64,000 bases of DNA from Manduca sexta. Taxonomy: Eukaryota; Arthropoda; Insecta; Lepidoptera; Sphingidae. The stretch lies in contig NC_051129.1 in assembly GCF_014839805.1 (NCBI RefSeq), forward strand, positions 3,910,920 to 3,974,919, read 5' to 3'. Position 1 is the stretch's first letter. Each line of letters begins with the position of its first letter. A program made the translations under genes and the position numbers. The notes under the pieces were generated by a model. The model saw only the letters and a list, made by a program, of their open reading frames with translations, searched no databases and was not told the DNA's origin. This document shows, in pieces, positions 37,441 through 48,898 of the stretch.

Positions 37441-38072
37441 CATAGCAGGTCATAAACAAAACATTTCAACGATTTATCTTCCTAATTCACAGATATTCGC
37501 CATACTCATAAATTATAATAGACCGGAAAACGAGTAGGCGGTAAGCGTATTTATTTAAATAAAGAAGACACTAACAATTCGGTCAAGATCACAATGTTAT
37601 TAAAACAATTACCTGCCAATAGTAAGAACAAAACAAAAAAACATGGGTGAAATCACAGGGAAACGGATGTAATTAAAATAGCCACAGGAAATAATAATAA
37701 GCCGATTGTATTAACATAACAAATAGTACGAAAATATAAGCATAATAATAACTATTATTTATTAAAATTTCTAACAGGTGGCCTTTGCAAATTACACGGT
37801 CATGTTTTTAAGACAGACGGCGGTTTCAATCAACTTCAAGACACGTATAGGTTTTTTTTCGTGTATTTATATGGATTATTCCGATAGCTTTGACTCATAT
37901 ATTATGTGATTCTTATTTTTAATAGAATAACCTTTCACAATGGTTCCAGAAAAACAATCACCCTTGATATCAATGGCGTTTTACAAACATATTAGCTTGA
38001 TATAGTTTTTGCATTTTTCATGGTTAGGACCTAAGATGTTTTTATTATTAGGACCTTTTTGATTGTAAACAG
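37441..38072. other. Upstream flank of cueball
   Basis: AT-rich intergenic DNA. I see no gene or named element. Confidence 0.5.
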
Positions 38073-38079
38073 TTTTCAC

Positions 38080-38333
38080 ACACACAACATTACGCATTTA
38101 TCCCCGAAAGGGTATGCAGAGGCGCAACCAGGGCACCCACTTTTCGCCCAGTGTGTTCCGTCCCATGATGTGATAGGGGGCGAGCCTATTGCCCATATCG
38201 GGCACAAATTCCAGACTCCGGATAGATATTGAGCAAAAAATCCCAAATATTACTTTGCTGGACCCGGGATTCGAACTCAGACTTCAGAGCGTTATCGTTC
38301 CGCGCTGCAGTATAATTACGCCACCGGAGCAGT
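38080..38333 (-). mobile_element. tRNA-derived SINE, family 2
   Basis: Reverse complement of 29600-29866 over nearly its whole length: CCGAAAGGGTATGCAGAGGC, CACCCACTTTTCGCCCAGTG, CCGTCCCATGATGTGATAGG, the B box as GGATTCGAAC, and the end GCCACCGGAGCAGTC. Confidence 0.8.
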
Positions 38334-38687
38334 CAATACAGCATAATAGAATGTTAGTTGAATGTTTTTTACTAAATGTCTCTTGATCCGAGTTTTCTTT
38401 TTAGCATTTACTTACAGTTCCCGCCTTCTAGTCATTAATTTTAGATGAATGCAGACCAGAGACTATTTTATTTGATGATTAAGTATATAAAACTCTTCCA
38501 GTCCTGTGGATCTAATAATGAAGTTTAAAATACCTGTGCTCTAAGATGTTTTTAATACATAGATAAGTTATCCGAGCTCAATACTGGCAAGACGTAAGTA
38601 AGGTAACTGCCCGACATTCACTTAGTCAACCTCCAACCACTGTCGCTGCTAGTCTGCTTACTAACTTCTTGTATTTTTATAAATAAA

Positions 38688-38801
38688 ATGCCTTCCTGTG
38701 TTTTTAGACGATGTACAAATTATACTCCAACTGTGAATGAAAAAACGTTTCATTCATACGTTAGTAATAAGTATACACTATTTAACTTATTTTTTAACTA
38801 A
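38688..38801 (+). pseudogene. THAP zinc-finger N-terminal fragment
   Basis: ATG opens MPSCVFRRCTNYTPTVNEKT followed by FHSYVSNK and a stop at codon 38. Met-Pro-x-Cys-x4-Cys with a downstream TFH is the start of a THAP domain (C2CH DNA-binding finger). The central Trp and the final Cys-x2-His are not in frame. GTTAGT right after FHSY could be a splice donor, so this may be a first exon whose partner I cannot find, or the stub of a THAP-bearing transposon. Confidence 0.5.
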
Positions 38802-39649
38802 TAAATGCATTTCATTCGACTGTCATGGCGACGGGGCGGCCGACGCTCGGGCCCATTCGGAACCACTCGGGCTCGCTCGGGCCGTATCGATGCGAGCCGC
38901 TAGGGCTGTGACTATAGTAAATACTCCGCTGTTTTTATGTGCAATTTTGTTAGGATATGACGCGTGTATTTGTAAAATGTCATTGCCTGTGCTTGTATTA
39001 CATTAACTTCTTTCCTATAATACGCACTTGTTCCCATGTCTAATGATATGCTGACGTTGAAATATGAACAATTGACGCACAGTACGATCAAATGCATGCA
39101 TAATCAGTTATTTGATTATTTCTAGGGAAAAATATGTCACGTATATAAATTAGGTATACAATCGATATTAGATACCCATAAAATCCGTTTAGACATTCCT
39201 TCAGCAATGAAATGTGAATATAGTAAAGTAGTAAGTATTTTAAGTTTGGAAAGAAAGATAAGTATAAGTGGTCGCGTAGATGTTCAGCAAATATCACAGT
39301 ATATAGTATTTTCTAGTAACAATTTACGAGCCTTTGCGCGGAGCCTAACTAAGCAACACTATTGAAAATTAACCAACAGAAAATTTAATTTCTATGTTGG
39401 ACACATATTTGTTGCTATCCGTGTGAACGTAAACAATAAATGCATGTTCTTAACGCGTCACTTTGGAATCCACTTGACTCGAATATTGACGACGTTAACG
39501 AGTTTGTATCTTTGAGAAAAGGCTTAAGTGCATGATTTGCAGATTCCATATTTCAATAAGTAGCTATAATAATAAGTCATAAATACTGATATGTGCTTTT
39601 TGTGGAGTGGTCAGAACGTTACATTGCATGCATTTATTGCATTATTATT
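38802..39649. other. Intergenic stretch
   Basis: Begins with a short GC-rich run (38825-38910, repeated CTCGGGCC-type words) after the THAP fragment, then AT-rich DNA. No gene is supported. Confidence 0.5.
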
Positions 39650-39842
39650 ATGAGCATGGCAATGTGATTCCAGTGCACCTGATGGTAAATGGAGTGGAGT
39701 CCAAAGGAATGTCGACTGACCAGAAATGATTATCCCTGATTCCTGACCGCGACACAATTACGTGGGTCACTATGACGGGTTTTAACACCTTGTGTACGGT
39801 GGTAGCTATCCAAGCAGATACAATATATCTTAACATTAGCAA
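39650..39842. repeat. Interspersed repeat, family A copy 2
   Basis: Related to 3345-3640: CTGATGGTAAATGGAGT, AATGTCGACTGACCAG, CGCGACACAATTA, CACTATGACGGGTTTTAACA and ATACAATATATC appear in the same order and orientation. Confidence 0.6.
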
Positions 39843-40022
39843 AAACTACTAATGGTCTTATATTTTGAAAGGCATAGTTGCTTTGAGTTTAGATTTTGTT
39901 CTACTACATCGCAAGCTCTACTAAAAGAAATGTAAGGATTTTAATGTAGCATATTTTTTTTGTAAAGCTTATGCAGCGAAAACGGACTGTTAGATGAACG
40001 CTCCAACCCTAAACATTTAAAT

Positions 40023-40254
40023 CGACGGTCCCTACGTCGGGTTTGCGTAGGGACTGTTGATATTTAAACGGTCCTTATTAAAATGAAGTGCGATTATTTA
40101 AGATTTATTATAAGTATAGACAATAAGGATCGAAGTGCTTATCGCCATGGTAATTAATACTAAACAAGCGATGTATATTCGACAGTCTCTACGCAAAGTA
40201 TTGCATCTGCAAAATGCAATTTTGCAGATGCAATACTTTACGTAGGGACCGTCG
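40023..40254. mobile_element. Fold-back MITE, family B copy 2, intact TIRs
   Basis: CGACGGTCCCTACG at 40023-40036 is the exact inverse of 40241-40254. AAAT flanks both sides and could be a target duplication. Inside, 40195-40215 and 40219-40239 form a 21-bp perfect hairpin with loop GCA. Against copy 1 at 12878-13109 it has about 17 extra bases (ATTTATTATAAGTATAG). Confidence 0.8.
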
Positions 40255-40529
40255 AAATGTACGCCAAGTTATAACCACAACTAGGTCTATTTAAATAAAC
40301 TAGTTCTTTAAGTCCAGCTGATTTTAATTGGACTACCTCGTTCAGTGTTTAAATAAAAAATGGTTAAATACATGCCTTGACCGTCAGCTGCCCTTGACAC
40401 GAATGTCTGGTCGTTTTGTGTTACTTTGATTACTTTTAGCATATTTCTATTGTTTGATGTATTATGCAGTTTTTTTAAGTGAAAGACACGCGAATAACTG
40501 CTATTAAATAATCATTTTAAAAGCGACGT

Positions 40530-40750
40530 AAGTCTAGTTGTAGAACGGACTGCCGAGATGTCCGCAGGTTCAAAACCCAAGGGTATTCACCTCGGACTGT
40601 CTAAAGTTAAGTGAGTATATTATGTGAATTTTCGTTTGCTTTGACAGTAAGGAAAAATATCGCAAGGAAAACTGTATACTTAAGAATATCCCCATAATAA
40701 TTTGGAAAGTATGTGAAGTCTGCTAACCCGCACTAGGCTAGCGTGAACAG
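40530..40750 (+). mobile_element. tRNA-derived SINE, family 1
   Basis: Head GTCTAGTTGTAGAACGGAC, B box GGTTCAAAACC, then CAGTAAGGAAAAATATCGCAA, GTATGTGAAGTCTGCTAACC and CGCACTAGGCTAGCGTG. The 3' end is lost. Confidence 0.75.
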
Positions 40751-40796
40751 TGGCACTTGGCTTGCTCTTCTCACCTTTAGATTGTCACTTTCATCA

Positions 40797-41120
40797 TCAT
40801 TTACATCCTTAGGAAGTCCACTGCTGAATGTAGACTTTTTCTAATCATCATCATCATCATCACCATCACCATCACCACCACTACCATCATCATCACCACA
40901 AACACCACCATCATCATCATCATCATCCCCACCACCACTACCACCATCATCATCAGTCTTTGGAAGCCCACTGCTGAACATAGGCCTCCCCTAAAGATTT
41001 TCAGACCAACCTGTTAGAAGCGGCCTGCATCCAGCAAGTTTACGACTTTACCAAGTGGTTCATCCACCTTGTAGATGGGAGGTCCAACGGTGCTTGTCGA
41101 TATGTGATCTCCATTCAAGT
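40797..41120 (-). mobile_element. RTE-type LINE 3' end with (GAT)n tail
   Basis: On the minus strand, 41090-40962 still reads as the C-terminus of a reverse-transcriptase ORF: STRWMNHLVKS, CWMQAASNRLV and KSLGEAYVQQWASKD, interrupted by stops. I recall GRPPTRWxDDL and EAYVQQW as the end of RTE LINEs such as those of Heliconius. It runs directly into about 110 bp of (GAT/GGT)n at 40955-40845, the simple-repeat tail usual for RTE. A second, shorter tail lies at 40797-40840. Confidence 0.75.
40845..40955. repeat. ATC/ACC trinucleotide microsatellite
   Basis: An imperfect (ATC)n/(ACC)n run. Its position right at the end of the LINE ORF marks it as the retrotransposon's tail. Confidence 0.9.
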
Positions 41121-42732
41121 TTTTACTCACATGCCTTTACTTACCATTTACAAATCATTCTTGCTACTTTTTTCTAATTGTGGCAAAAGTATAGTATGTG
41201 AAATGAGATATTTTCAGCTCAGTGTGGGCGGCGTGACGCAATAGACAGTGAATAAGGTTCACCCACTCAGCCTCTCCAATTCAAGTAACGAGGATGCACT
41301 CAGCCTTTATCCCGACTGAGTGAAGGATATAAATTGCCTTTTGTAAAGTTTGTTCACGGTTACGATTTTATACGTTTAAGTTGACAATTCGAATTTCGAA
41401 GTCTATATACCTATACATAGTTCATTCTCAATGCTGTGCAAGGGAATTTCGAGACTACATTTTTTTATTTGTTTTCTTCCAGAATTAATAATATATGCTT
41501 GCAACCAGTATTCTCTAGATGGTACAGACATATTGAATTTTATAGATAAAATCAATTATCGCAACTGCAATATTTAATCAGCTATTGGTTCCAAGGTCTC
41601 TTATCAAGAGTACGTTTTACAAAATGCGAGTTTGTTGCACTCTCAATTGTAGTGGACGTAGCCTCATACGGTCAGTTGACCCAGAGTTATTTGTTTTCTT
41701 GTTAATAATAGTATAGCACTTAAACCGTATAATGTGTTAAGAAAACTGAGTGAATCAAATATAATAGAATTAATAGTTGACATAAGATAATACAAACAAA
41801 AACACTTAAATATTTTTAATGCTGTATATCTTTTGGATGGACTAAAAGCAATAAAAAAGGACAAGTGCGATTTGGACTCGCACATGGAGGGTCTCGTACA
41901 AACTTGTAGGTAAGGTATCACTTGGCAAAGTTAATTTTGCCGTTCGAATTCTAAACACGGTTATTGCACAAACTGCAAATATTAAGTTTGTAATAGTGAA
42001 TAGTCTTTTTTTTTAAAAAGTACATTTATTAACTGTTTTCAGATTTTTCCCTGTACATTTTGTACGTCATTGCTTCTTGCCAAATTTCTTGATTCAAGGT
42101 CATTCGAATTATACGATCAGTCGATATCTTAAGGAATCGCTTCATTCTTCCAGTCCCTTCAGTCCAGTCCAGTCAGCCCCTTCTCATAAGGCGGCAACGC
42201 AACGAAGTTCACTAGTTCTACTTGCATCTAGGTTTCGAAATCACAAAATCTGCGACATAAGCGGCCATACCTTTTGATTCTGTTGACTTTAAGTTTGATT
42301 TTATCCCAGCTGAAAGAGACAGTAAACCCAACAAGTATTTGATATAAATTTCAATTTCATACTTGTGGAGGTATCAAGTTGTACGTGTAGACGTTCTTGA
42401 GAAAAAGGGTCATGATAGAGACAGACGGCCGACAAAGTAAACTTATAAGCGTCTCTTTTGAGGTACGTAATCCTAAGAAATATTTAAAACCTTATTTACA
42501 AGACCATGTTGTGCAAAAAGTTGTTTTTCGTTTAAAAAGTTAATATTATAGCATGTTGTTAGTGTAATATTATTATATTCATTTACTAAGTCAAGTTTAT
42601 ATTTAAAGAGGCGAGGAAGCAATTAAATCACTCTGTGTTCTCTAAAGGATTTTCTTTATATGTATTCTTTTGTATAGAAAGTAGGTTACGAGCGGATACT
42701 GATCAGTAACCTGATGTTAAATTAACCTTCAT
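41121..42732. other. Intergenic stretch
   Basis: AT-rich. Short frames at 41664-41921 and 42077-42277 show no domain. No element is named. Confidence 0.5.
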
Positions 42733-42838
42733 TATCATCAACCACTGCTGAACATAGGCCTCCCTTAAAGATTTCCAGACGGACCTGTCGAAAACAGCCT
42801 GCATCCAACGTGTTCCTGCAACCTTTATCAATTCGTCT
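42733..42838 (-). mobile_element. Second RTE LINE 3' end
   Basis: CCACTGCTGAACATAGGCCTC, GATTTCCAGACGGACCTGTCG and AAAACAGCCTGCATCCAACG repeat the 40962-41050 sequence in the same orientation, with only a few ATC units left of the tail. Confidence 0.75.
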
Positions 42839-43343
42839 GTCAAATCAAATGAACCTTACTGTTTGTGAATAGAGATGATTCAACAGCTGCAAGTAAAACA
42901 GGAGAACTTGGTTGCGTTGCTGAGATGGCTTGGTTGCGTATAAGAAGCAATAGAGACTGGAAGAATGAAGCTATTCCTTGCGACTTCGAGAATCGCACTG
43001 ATCGTATGATTCGAAACGCAATAGTCTTAAGGCATCAAATGCCTTGTTCTTTTTTGCAATGCCCCATATCGCCCGAGGAGAAACATTTGTAATAATTGAA
43101 TTTATAGGCATAGAAAGATACATTTCCTGTCACGTTTTAGTACTTCCTGATCCACTTCCCTGTTAATTTCCGACATCTGATTATGATCGATATAAAATTG
43201 CAATAGTATATAGATTACTGGTCTATATTTAAAGGGACTTAATATTAGTTTTTGTTCTTGCGTTTTACTTTCGATTAATTACTTGATATTCTTTATTGTG
43301 CATTTATTTGATATTTTTTTAGGGTTATGGACCGGGGCCTTTT
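42839..43343. other. Intergenic stretch with one hydrophilic frame
   Basis: The 75-codon plus frame at 42865-43092 has mixed composition but no motif I know, no Kozak or splice context, and lies right after a LINE end. It is more likely repeat-derived than a gene. Confidence 0.4.
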
Positions 43344-43688
43344 AGCTCAAGGTCCATTTTCATACATTTTGTTTCGGCTTTAATCTGGGTAACTAAACAA
43401 GTATTGGCAAGTAAAGAATTTAAATTCACGTCTAGTTAGTGATTAGTTCTCGCAGTTGAAGAAAAATGTAAAAATAATTAATAATCATGGATATTTCTGC
43501 CTTTAAAATTTCGTCATATTAAATTTTAAAGGCCGAAATATCCATGATTATTAATTATTTTTACATTTTTCTTCAACTGCGAGAACTAATCACTAACTAG
43601 ACGTGAATTTAAATTCTTTACTTGCCAATACTTGTTTAGTTACCCAGATTAAAGCCGAAACAAAATGTATGAAAATGGACCTTGAGCT
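43344..43688. mobile_element. Long fold-back element D: 168-bp arms, 9-nt loop
   Basis: Arms 43344-43511 and 43521-43688 are inverted copies of equal length with about one mismatch (TTTCTGCC against GGCCGAAA). The loop is CGTCATATT. The arm begins AGCTCAAGGTCCATTTTCAT. Such near identity means recent formation or gene conversion. A half copy lies at 25294-25471. It has no coding capacity. Confidence 0.9.
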
Positions 43689-44852
43689 ACCACCTTAATG
43701 CTAAGGGTCGACTTATGTTGTAATAAACAGAGCTCGTAAAATGCCTTGTAAGATTCATTATCACTTTGTAAAGGCGATTAAAATGATCATTTACATATTT
43801 CGGTTCTATGCATCTTTTTATAATTTAATTTCGTCACATGCAGGTGACTTGCCTTTGATCAGTGTCACACCTGCCCTTCAATTGTTTTTTTTTTAATGCT
43901 GGTTAATCATTGAATGAAAATACGAGCATTACGCTTGCCTGATGGTCAGTGACTCTCTATAAAAAACACCATACAAAACTTCACACTTCTTTTGATCGTT
44001 GACATACGATACTGCATTGTATAGGATCTCATTGAGCTCATTAGCTTGAGACATTTGATTAAAAACTTTATAATGAAGTACTTACATTGGCTAAGATGTT
44101 CTTTAAATTCAAAGATAGTTGTGCTTGTAAACTGCTTTTTGACGGTTTTGATGAAATCACTGTTTTTCTTTCATCATTGGAATGTGTTTGATCCATCAAG
44201 TCTAATTCCGTAAGGTCGATGTAGAATTAACTACATTCCATGTGTATTTTTATAAAATATATATATTGCGTCACCTAGCGGGTTCAATAAATACTATTTC
44301 ATTAGTGTAGCTAGTACTGACATTTTCTTAACAGTCGGTGTAAATACTTGCCACTATTTCCGATAGATGTCACTACGTGCATTTTCTAACAACATAGGTA
44401 ATAGCTATCATTGCATCAAAACTCAGTAAAATCAGAATAATATCAGTATAAATTAAAATCGTCAAAAATTCGGCCACTGAAATATTTAATACTACCGATG
44501 ATTTTATTTCTATGATAAAAAATACTTATGGAGGCCTTTTTCACCTTAAAGTAGCTGCAAACTGGAAAAGTTCGCAATTCGCATTGGATTTGGAATTAAA
44601 TGTTAATCTAATCAGTAAAATAATTATAATCAAAATAAATTAAATATAAATACTCGCAAGTTACGTAGTGTCCATTTTTATACTTCTATGATTTTCTTCT
44701 TTTTTCTCCAGTTTTTGTATAGAAGAGAGATTACTTCTTCATTTCCCATAAATTTATATAAAGGTACTCCATTCTTATATTGTACCTATATCATTTTCGA
44801 GGGTAATTATGGAACCTGCTTAAATAATTGCTTTTTCTAGCATCATTACCTA
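43689..44852. other. Intergenic stretch
   Basis: Includes a family A or C-like scrap near 43915-44030 (GCTTGCCTGATGGTCAGTGA). It is otherwise AT-rich, with no gene. Confidence 0.5.
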
Positions 44853-45596
44853 TCTATATATATAAAAATCAATTGCTGTTCGTTAGTCTCGCTAAAACTC
44901 GAGAACGGCTGAACGGATTTATCTTATCTTGGTCTTGAATTATTCGTGGAGGTCTAGGGAAGATTTAAAAGGTGAGAAAAATTCGAATAATTGCCGGGAA
45001 AATCCTCAAAACAGCATTTTTCTATTTCCCATACAAACGTTTTCTAAATAAAATGGAGAGTCAATTTGTAATTTATTACCGCTGCATAAAGTTCAAATTC
45101 GCGTGCGCGTTGGAGGATCTAATATCGCGTTCTGAAACTCAACAAAAGTGAAAGTGAATCGCGAACGCGACAAAATTGCATAGTCTCAAAATACATAGTA
45201 CATAAATAGTGGTCGGCTTCGAGAAACTCAATTTTAGCTAACTTCAGTTGTTAATATAATATATAACTCAAAGGTGACTGACAGTGATATATCAAGGAAC
45301 AGCCCAAACCATTGGACGGATCGGGCTAAGACTTTACATGCATAAAGCTACTATGACGTAGGCATCCCCTAAGAAAGGATTTTGATAAATTCTACCCTTA
45401 AGGGGATAAAATAGGGGATGAAAGTTTGTATAAATGTTCTTAGATTTTCGACTGATTGAACTGAAATTATAGATTGGGGATAAAATTAGTTTGAACCTAT
45501 AAGTACCGGGAAAATATGTAGCAAGACTTTTATCAAACAGTGGAATTTTATCCTGGAAAACACCTTCACGCGGGCGAAGCCGCGAGCAAAAGCTAG
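44853..45596 (+). mobile_element. Non-autonomous Helitron, 744 bp, complete
   Basis: Starts TCTATATATATAAAAATC after A and ends with hairpin CGCGGGCGAAGCCGCG, spacer AGCAAAAG and CTAG at 45593-45596 before T. That is insertion between A and T without a target duplication, as Helitrons do. The 5' third matches the fragment at 33545-33923. The 94-codon minus frame inside is incidental. Confidence 0.85.
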
Positions 45597-47258
45597 TCTT
45601 TATATACATAAAGCACACAATATCTTATTGTTACAGTTATTTGTATAGTACAATCAAAGCCACTAGGGGTGTCTGTTCACACGTATCCCATGTGCAAGTT
45701 CCCGAGGGTGACATTATAATCACAGAAGCATTGAGTCGCACTTGTTACATCCCCTCTTATTTAGGGGAGCGTTAAGACCATCGGATGAACATCATTCGAT
45801 TATTATTAATCCTGCTGTCGATGTTTATTCGAATGCATTTTATTTTTTTCCTCATATCCATTACAAAATATATTTTAAGGGCTTCATTGGTCCGTGTAGT
45901 TTTAGACAACCTTTGTCCCTGTTATTTGAGGTCAGGATCAATTTTGTTACTAGAATTACGTAAGGGTTTGCTGGTTTCGTGTTATAGAAGCTACCATTCT
46001 TTAATGTTAAAATATTTGTCAAAGATATTGAAGGTATTCGCATGTTTGTTTTTCCTAAACTGCAGATTGCATTTAAACATAAATCATGCCCTAGTGATTT
46101 AGGCTGCTTATTAATCCGGAAAATATTTATACAATGGAACTTCTTCTGTAAAGAAGAAGGTACCCGCAACTGCGAGGAAAAGCTAATGTAACAATTATAA
46201 TTAATTAACTGTTTGCGTCTAAAGTGTGAATTCGTCCATTGCAGATAAATTACTTATAGTATATTACAATATTAGTCTTTACATACTGTGAATATAAAGC
46301 GAGTGAATCCCTTTTTATTCTCGGCCGCGAGTTTTATGCGTAAAGTTTTCTCAACGACTGAACTTGGGAGCTGAATGGCTTGCTCTAAAACCTCACGCAG
46401 ATTCTTCTTGAGAAATTACTATTATTTGCATACTAATATTTTTATTTTATACTGGTACGTTTTTAAGAGAAAAATTTAGGTTTTTACTCGCAATTCGAGG
46501 TATAGCTTGCTAAACTTATATACTTTTCTTCCGGAAAGAAGAAATGACATTGCATTACCTAATTATATTAATAATGATATAATACTAATACAGATTTTAG
46601 TTTGGAAAAACAAAGTGTTAACCGACCTGGAATCTGAACCTAGGACTTTTCAGACCATATTATAATATTAAGCCGATACGACACAAAGGCAATTGATTAT
46701 ATATTATAGTTTTTTAATAGTTCGAAAAGGAACGGACTAAGGGCGAAGACCATACGGCCAAGTCATAAGTTGTTTACTCATGGACATTAAAATCCGGTTA
46801 AGCAGAAATCGGGTTCCATATTCAAGCGACTCACACTTGACCAATATTTAAATTTCGAAATTCTTTTAATAACAAAATGCTATTAGCCCGTTACACTTCA
46901 GATTCTGTTTGTAGAACAGCAGTTATTTTTGTATCGTAAACGCGTTGATGTGTAATTACTTTAAAGGTTTGTTACAATTAACCTCGTTTTAGCGATAAAG
47001 GGCGGCATGTGGAGCAGCTGTATGGTACGTCCTTATGTTCTGTGGTATGTGTTGTCATTAGTGGTTTCCTTATATCGGTAAGGGAGTAGTATAGAGAAAA
47101 AACTTTTCAAGGGAAGTTTAAATGGGGCTAGAATCTAGATTCTTGTAGCAACTACGTATATAGAAGTATCCCGTAGAATTTTGTAAGTAGGCAAATAGCA
47201 AAGACCGTAGCATTTATCATGTATACCAAAAAATGTACATGAGCTTGTCTAATGTTGC

Positions 47259-47308
47259 GAGCGAGTCATTTTTATATATAATAAATTATATATAAAAATG
47301 ACTCGCTC
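47259..47308. repeat. 24-bp-arm palindrome
   Basis: GAGCGAGTCATTTTTATATA plus AAT-type end (47259-47282) is mirrored exactly at 47285-47308 with a 2-nt loop. It is a near-perfect cruciform candidate. Confidence 0.85.
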
Positions 47309-48864
47309 ATATCTAATAACTAAGGTGTCCAAATAAGACAGTTGGCCGTTACGTCAGCCTTTTTATTTCTGTAGTGCTATCGAGTTGTAATTTGGCCGCT
47401 ATTGTGCCCCGGGTGGAGCATTTGAACCGCGATAGGCCAATAAACCGAATGCGTGCGTGCCCCGGGCCATCGGTAAATAGTGGCCAATACTGTCAGAAAT
47501 TCCTACTATATTATGAATTTTGTTACGTATTTTCTCTGTATTAAAGTGGCTGGAATAATTGAATAGGTTATAGATGTCAATATCAAGTTGCTCTAATTAT
47601 GTTGTAAATCGTGAATGAATGGTAGCGAAGAGTAGGTTAGTACTATTACAACGTCTATTTCTGCTACCGAGCAATGTATGTAGTGTTATGGTCCGGTTTG
47701 AAGGACATTGTAGACACTTAAAATTTGATGGAGTTTTGTATAATTAGTATTGTTGCTGAATCGTTGTGTCGCTTAGCATCAGAAGAAGGGTTAGCTGGCC
47801 TCGTCATTAATCTATAAACAAATCCCTAATAACTATGTTACGATATTTTATCATTTACCATCGGTAATATAAGTTTCCAGAAACCTAACAACACTAATTC
47901 AACATCAATACAATATCAATGCAATGTCGTGTACTTGAATAAAGGCGCCTTGAAATTGATAATGACATTTGTTGCGATCACAATTGCGACCAATAACACG
48001 CACAACGTAATAAACCCATTATATGGAAGCCATGCTGCAAATAGAATATTCAATGACATTGTGTTGTAAGATTTCGCTATTGAGATGGCAGATTAAATAT
48101 TAATTTTTTTGAGGTTATGTGTCAAATTGCTGACGCGACTAATAAGGGTGCGAACTGCGAACATTATTGGAATAACGTAAATACTGCGTTCAATGAAATT
48201 TAAATTTCGAATGTGAATGACGTTAAATTTTAACGATTTGACATTTTTTCAGTGTGAGTGTGAATTAATTGAATATTAATATGATTTGAAAGATAAATTG
48301 TATAAGTAAGCATGTTTTTTTATTTATGTAAAACCGTTCATCTACCCGTCAAACATTCTAGGGGAGGGGGTTGGTGCTCGTCAAGACATGTATCTACTAT
48401 ACAATTTAATTTACAACTGTTATTGAACAGTAAAATACAAATTTAATAGCTCTTTATTGTCATAGAAGTACCTTACTTTCTTAGATATTGGCTTTATGAA
48501 ATACAATAATTGATCTGAAATATCTTTGGTATTGTATATTGAAATATTATTATTAAAATAAACTATGAAATATAATTAAATAGAGTTCTTAGGTGTCAAT
48601 AAGTCACAAAGATAGAATTTAGGTTTTACTCGCGATTCCGTTCACATAATTCCTTTTTCGAAATGAGAATAACTACTTACATCGTATAAAATATAGCATA
48701 TAGCACGCAGACGCAGTGTAGCTCTATATTAGTAAAATATGTTTTAATAATATTGATTTCTTATGTTTGCGCGAATTTTAGACATTAAAATTAAAGTATT
48801 TTTTGGATTTTATCGTAGAATATATAGTATATTTTAATTTTCTCCCGGCGTTACAAGACTTTGC

Positions 48865-48898
48865 AGCTTTCGTGGTCACGCCCGTGACCACGAAAGCT
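48865..48898. repeat. 16-bp-arm GC-rich palindrome
   Basis: AGCTTTCGTGGTCACG (48865-48880), loop CC, exact complement to 48898. It is flanked by CCCGGCGTTACAAGACTTTG. It stands out by GC content in AT-rich DNA and may be the end of a small element. Confidence 0.85.

Noticed and set aside
45742..46169. Three overlapping frames of 73-105 codons on both strands
   Set aside because: Overlap on both strands without codon preference or homology points to chance.
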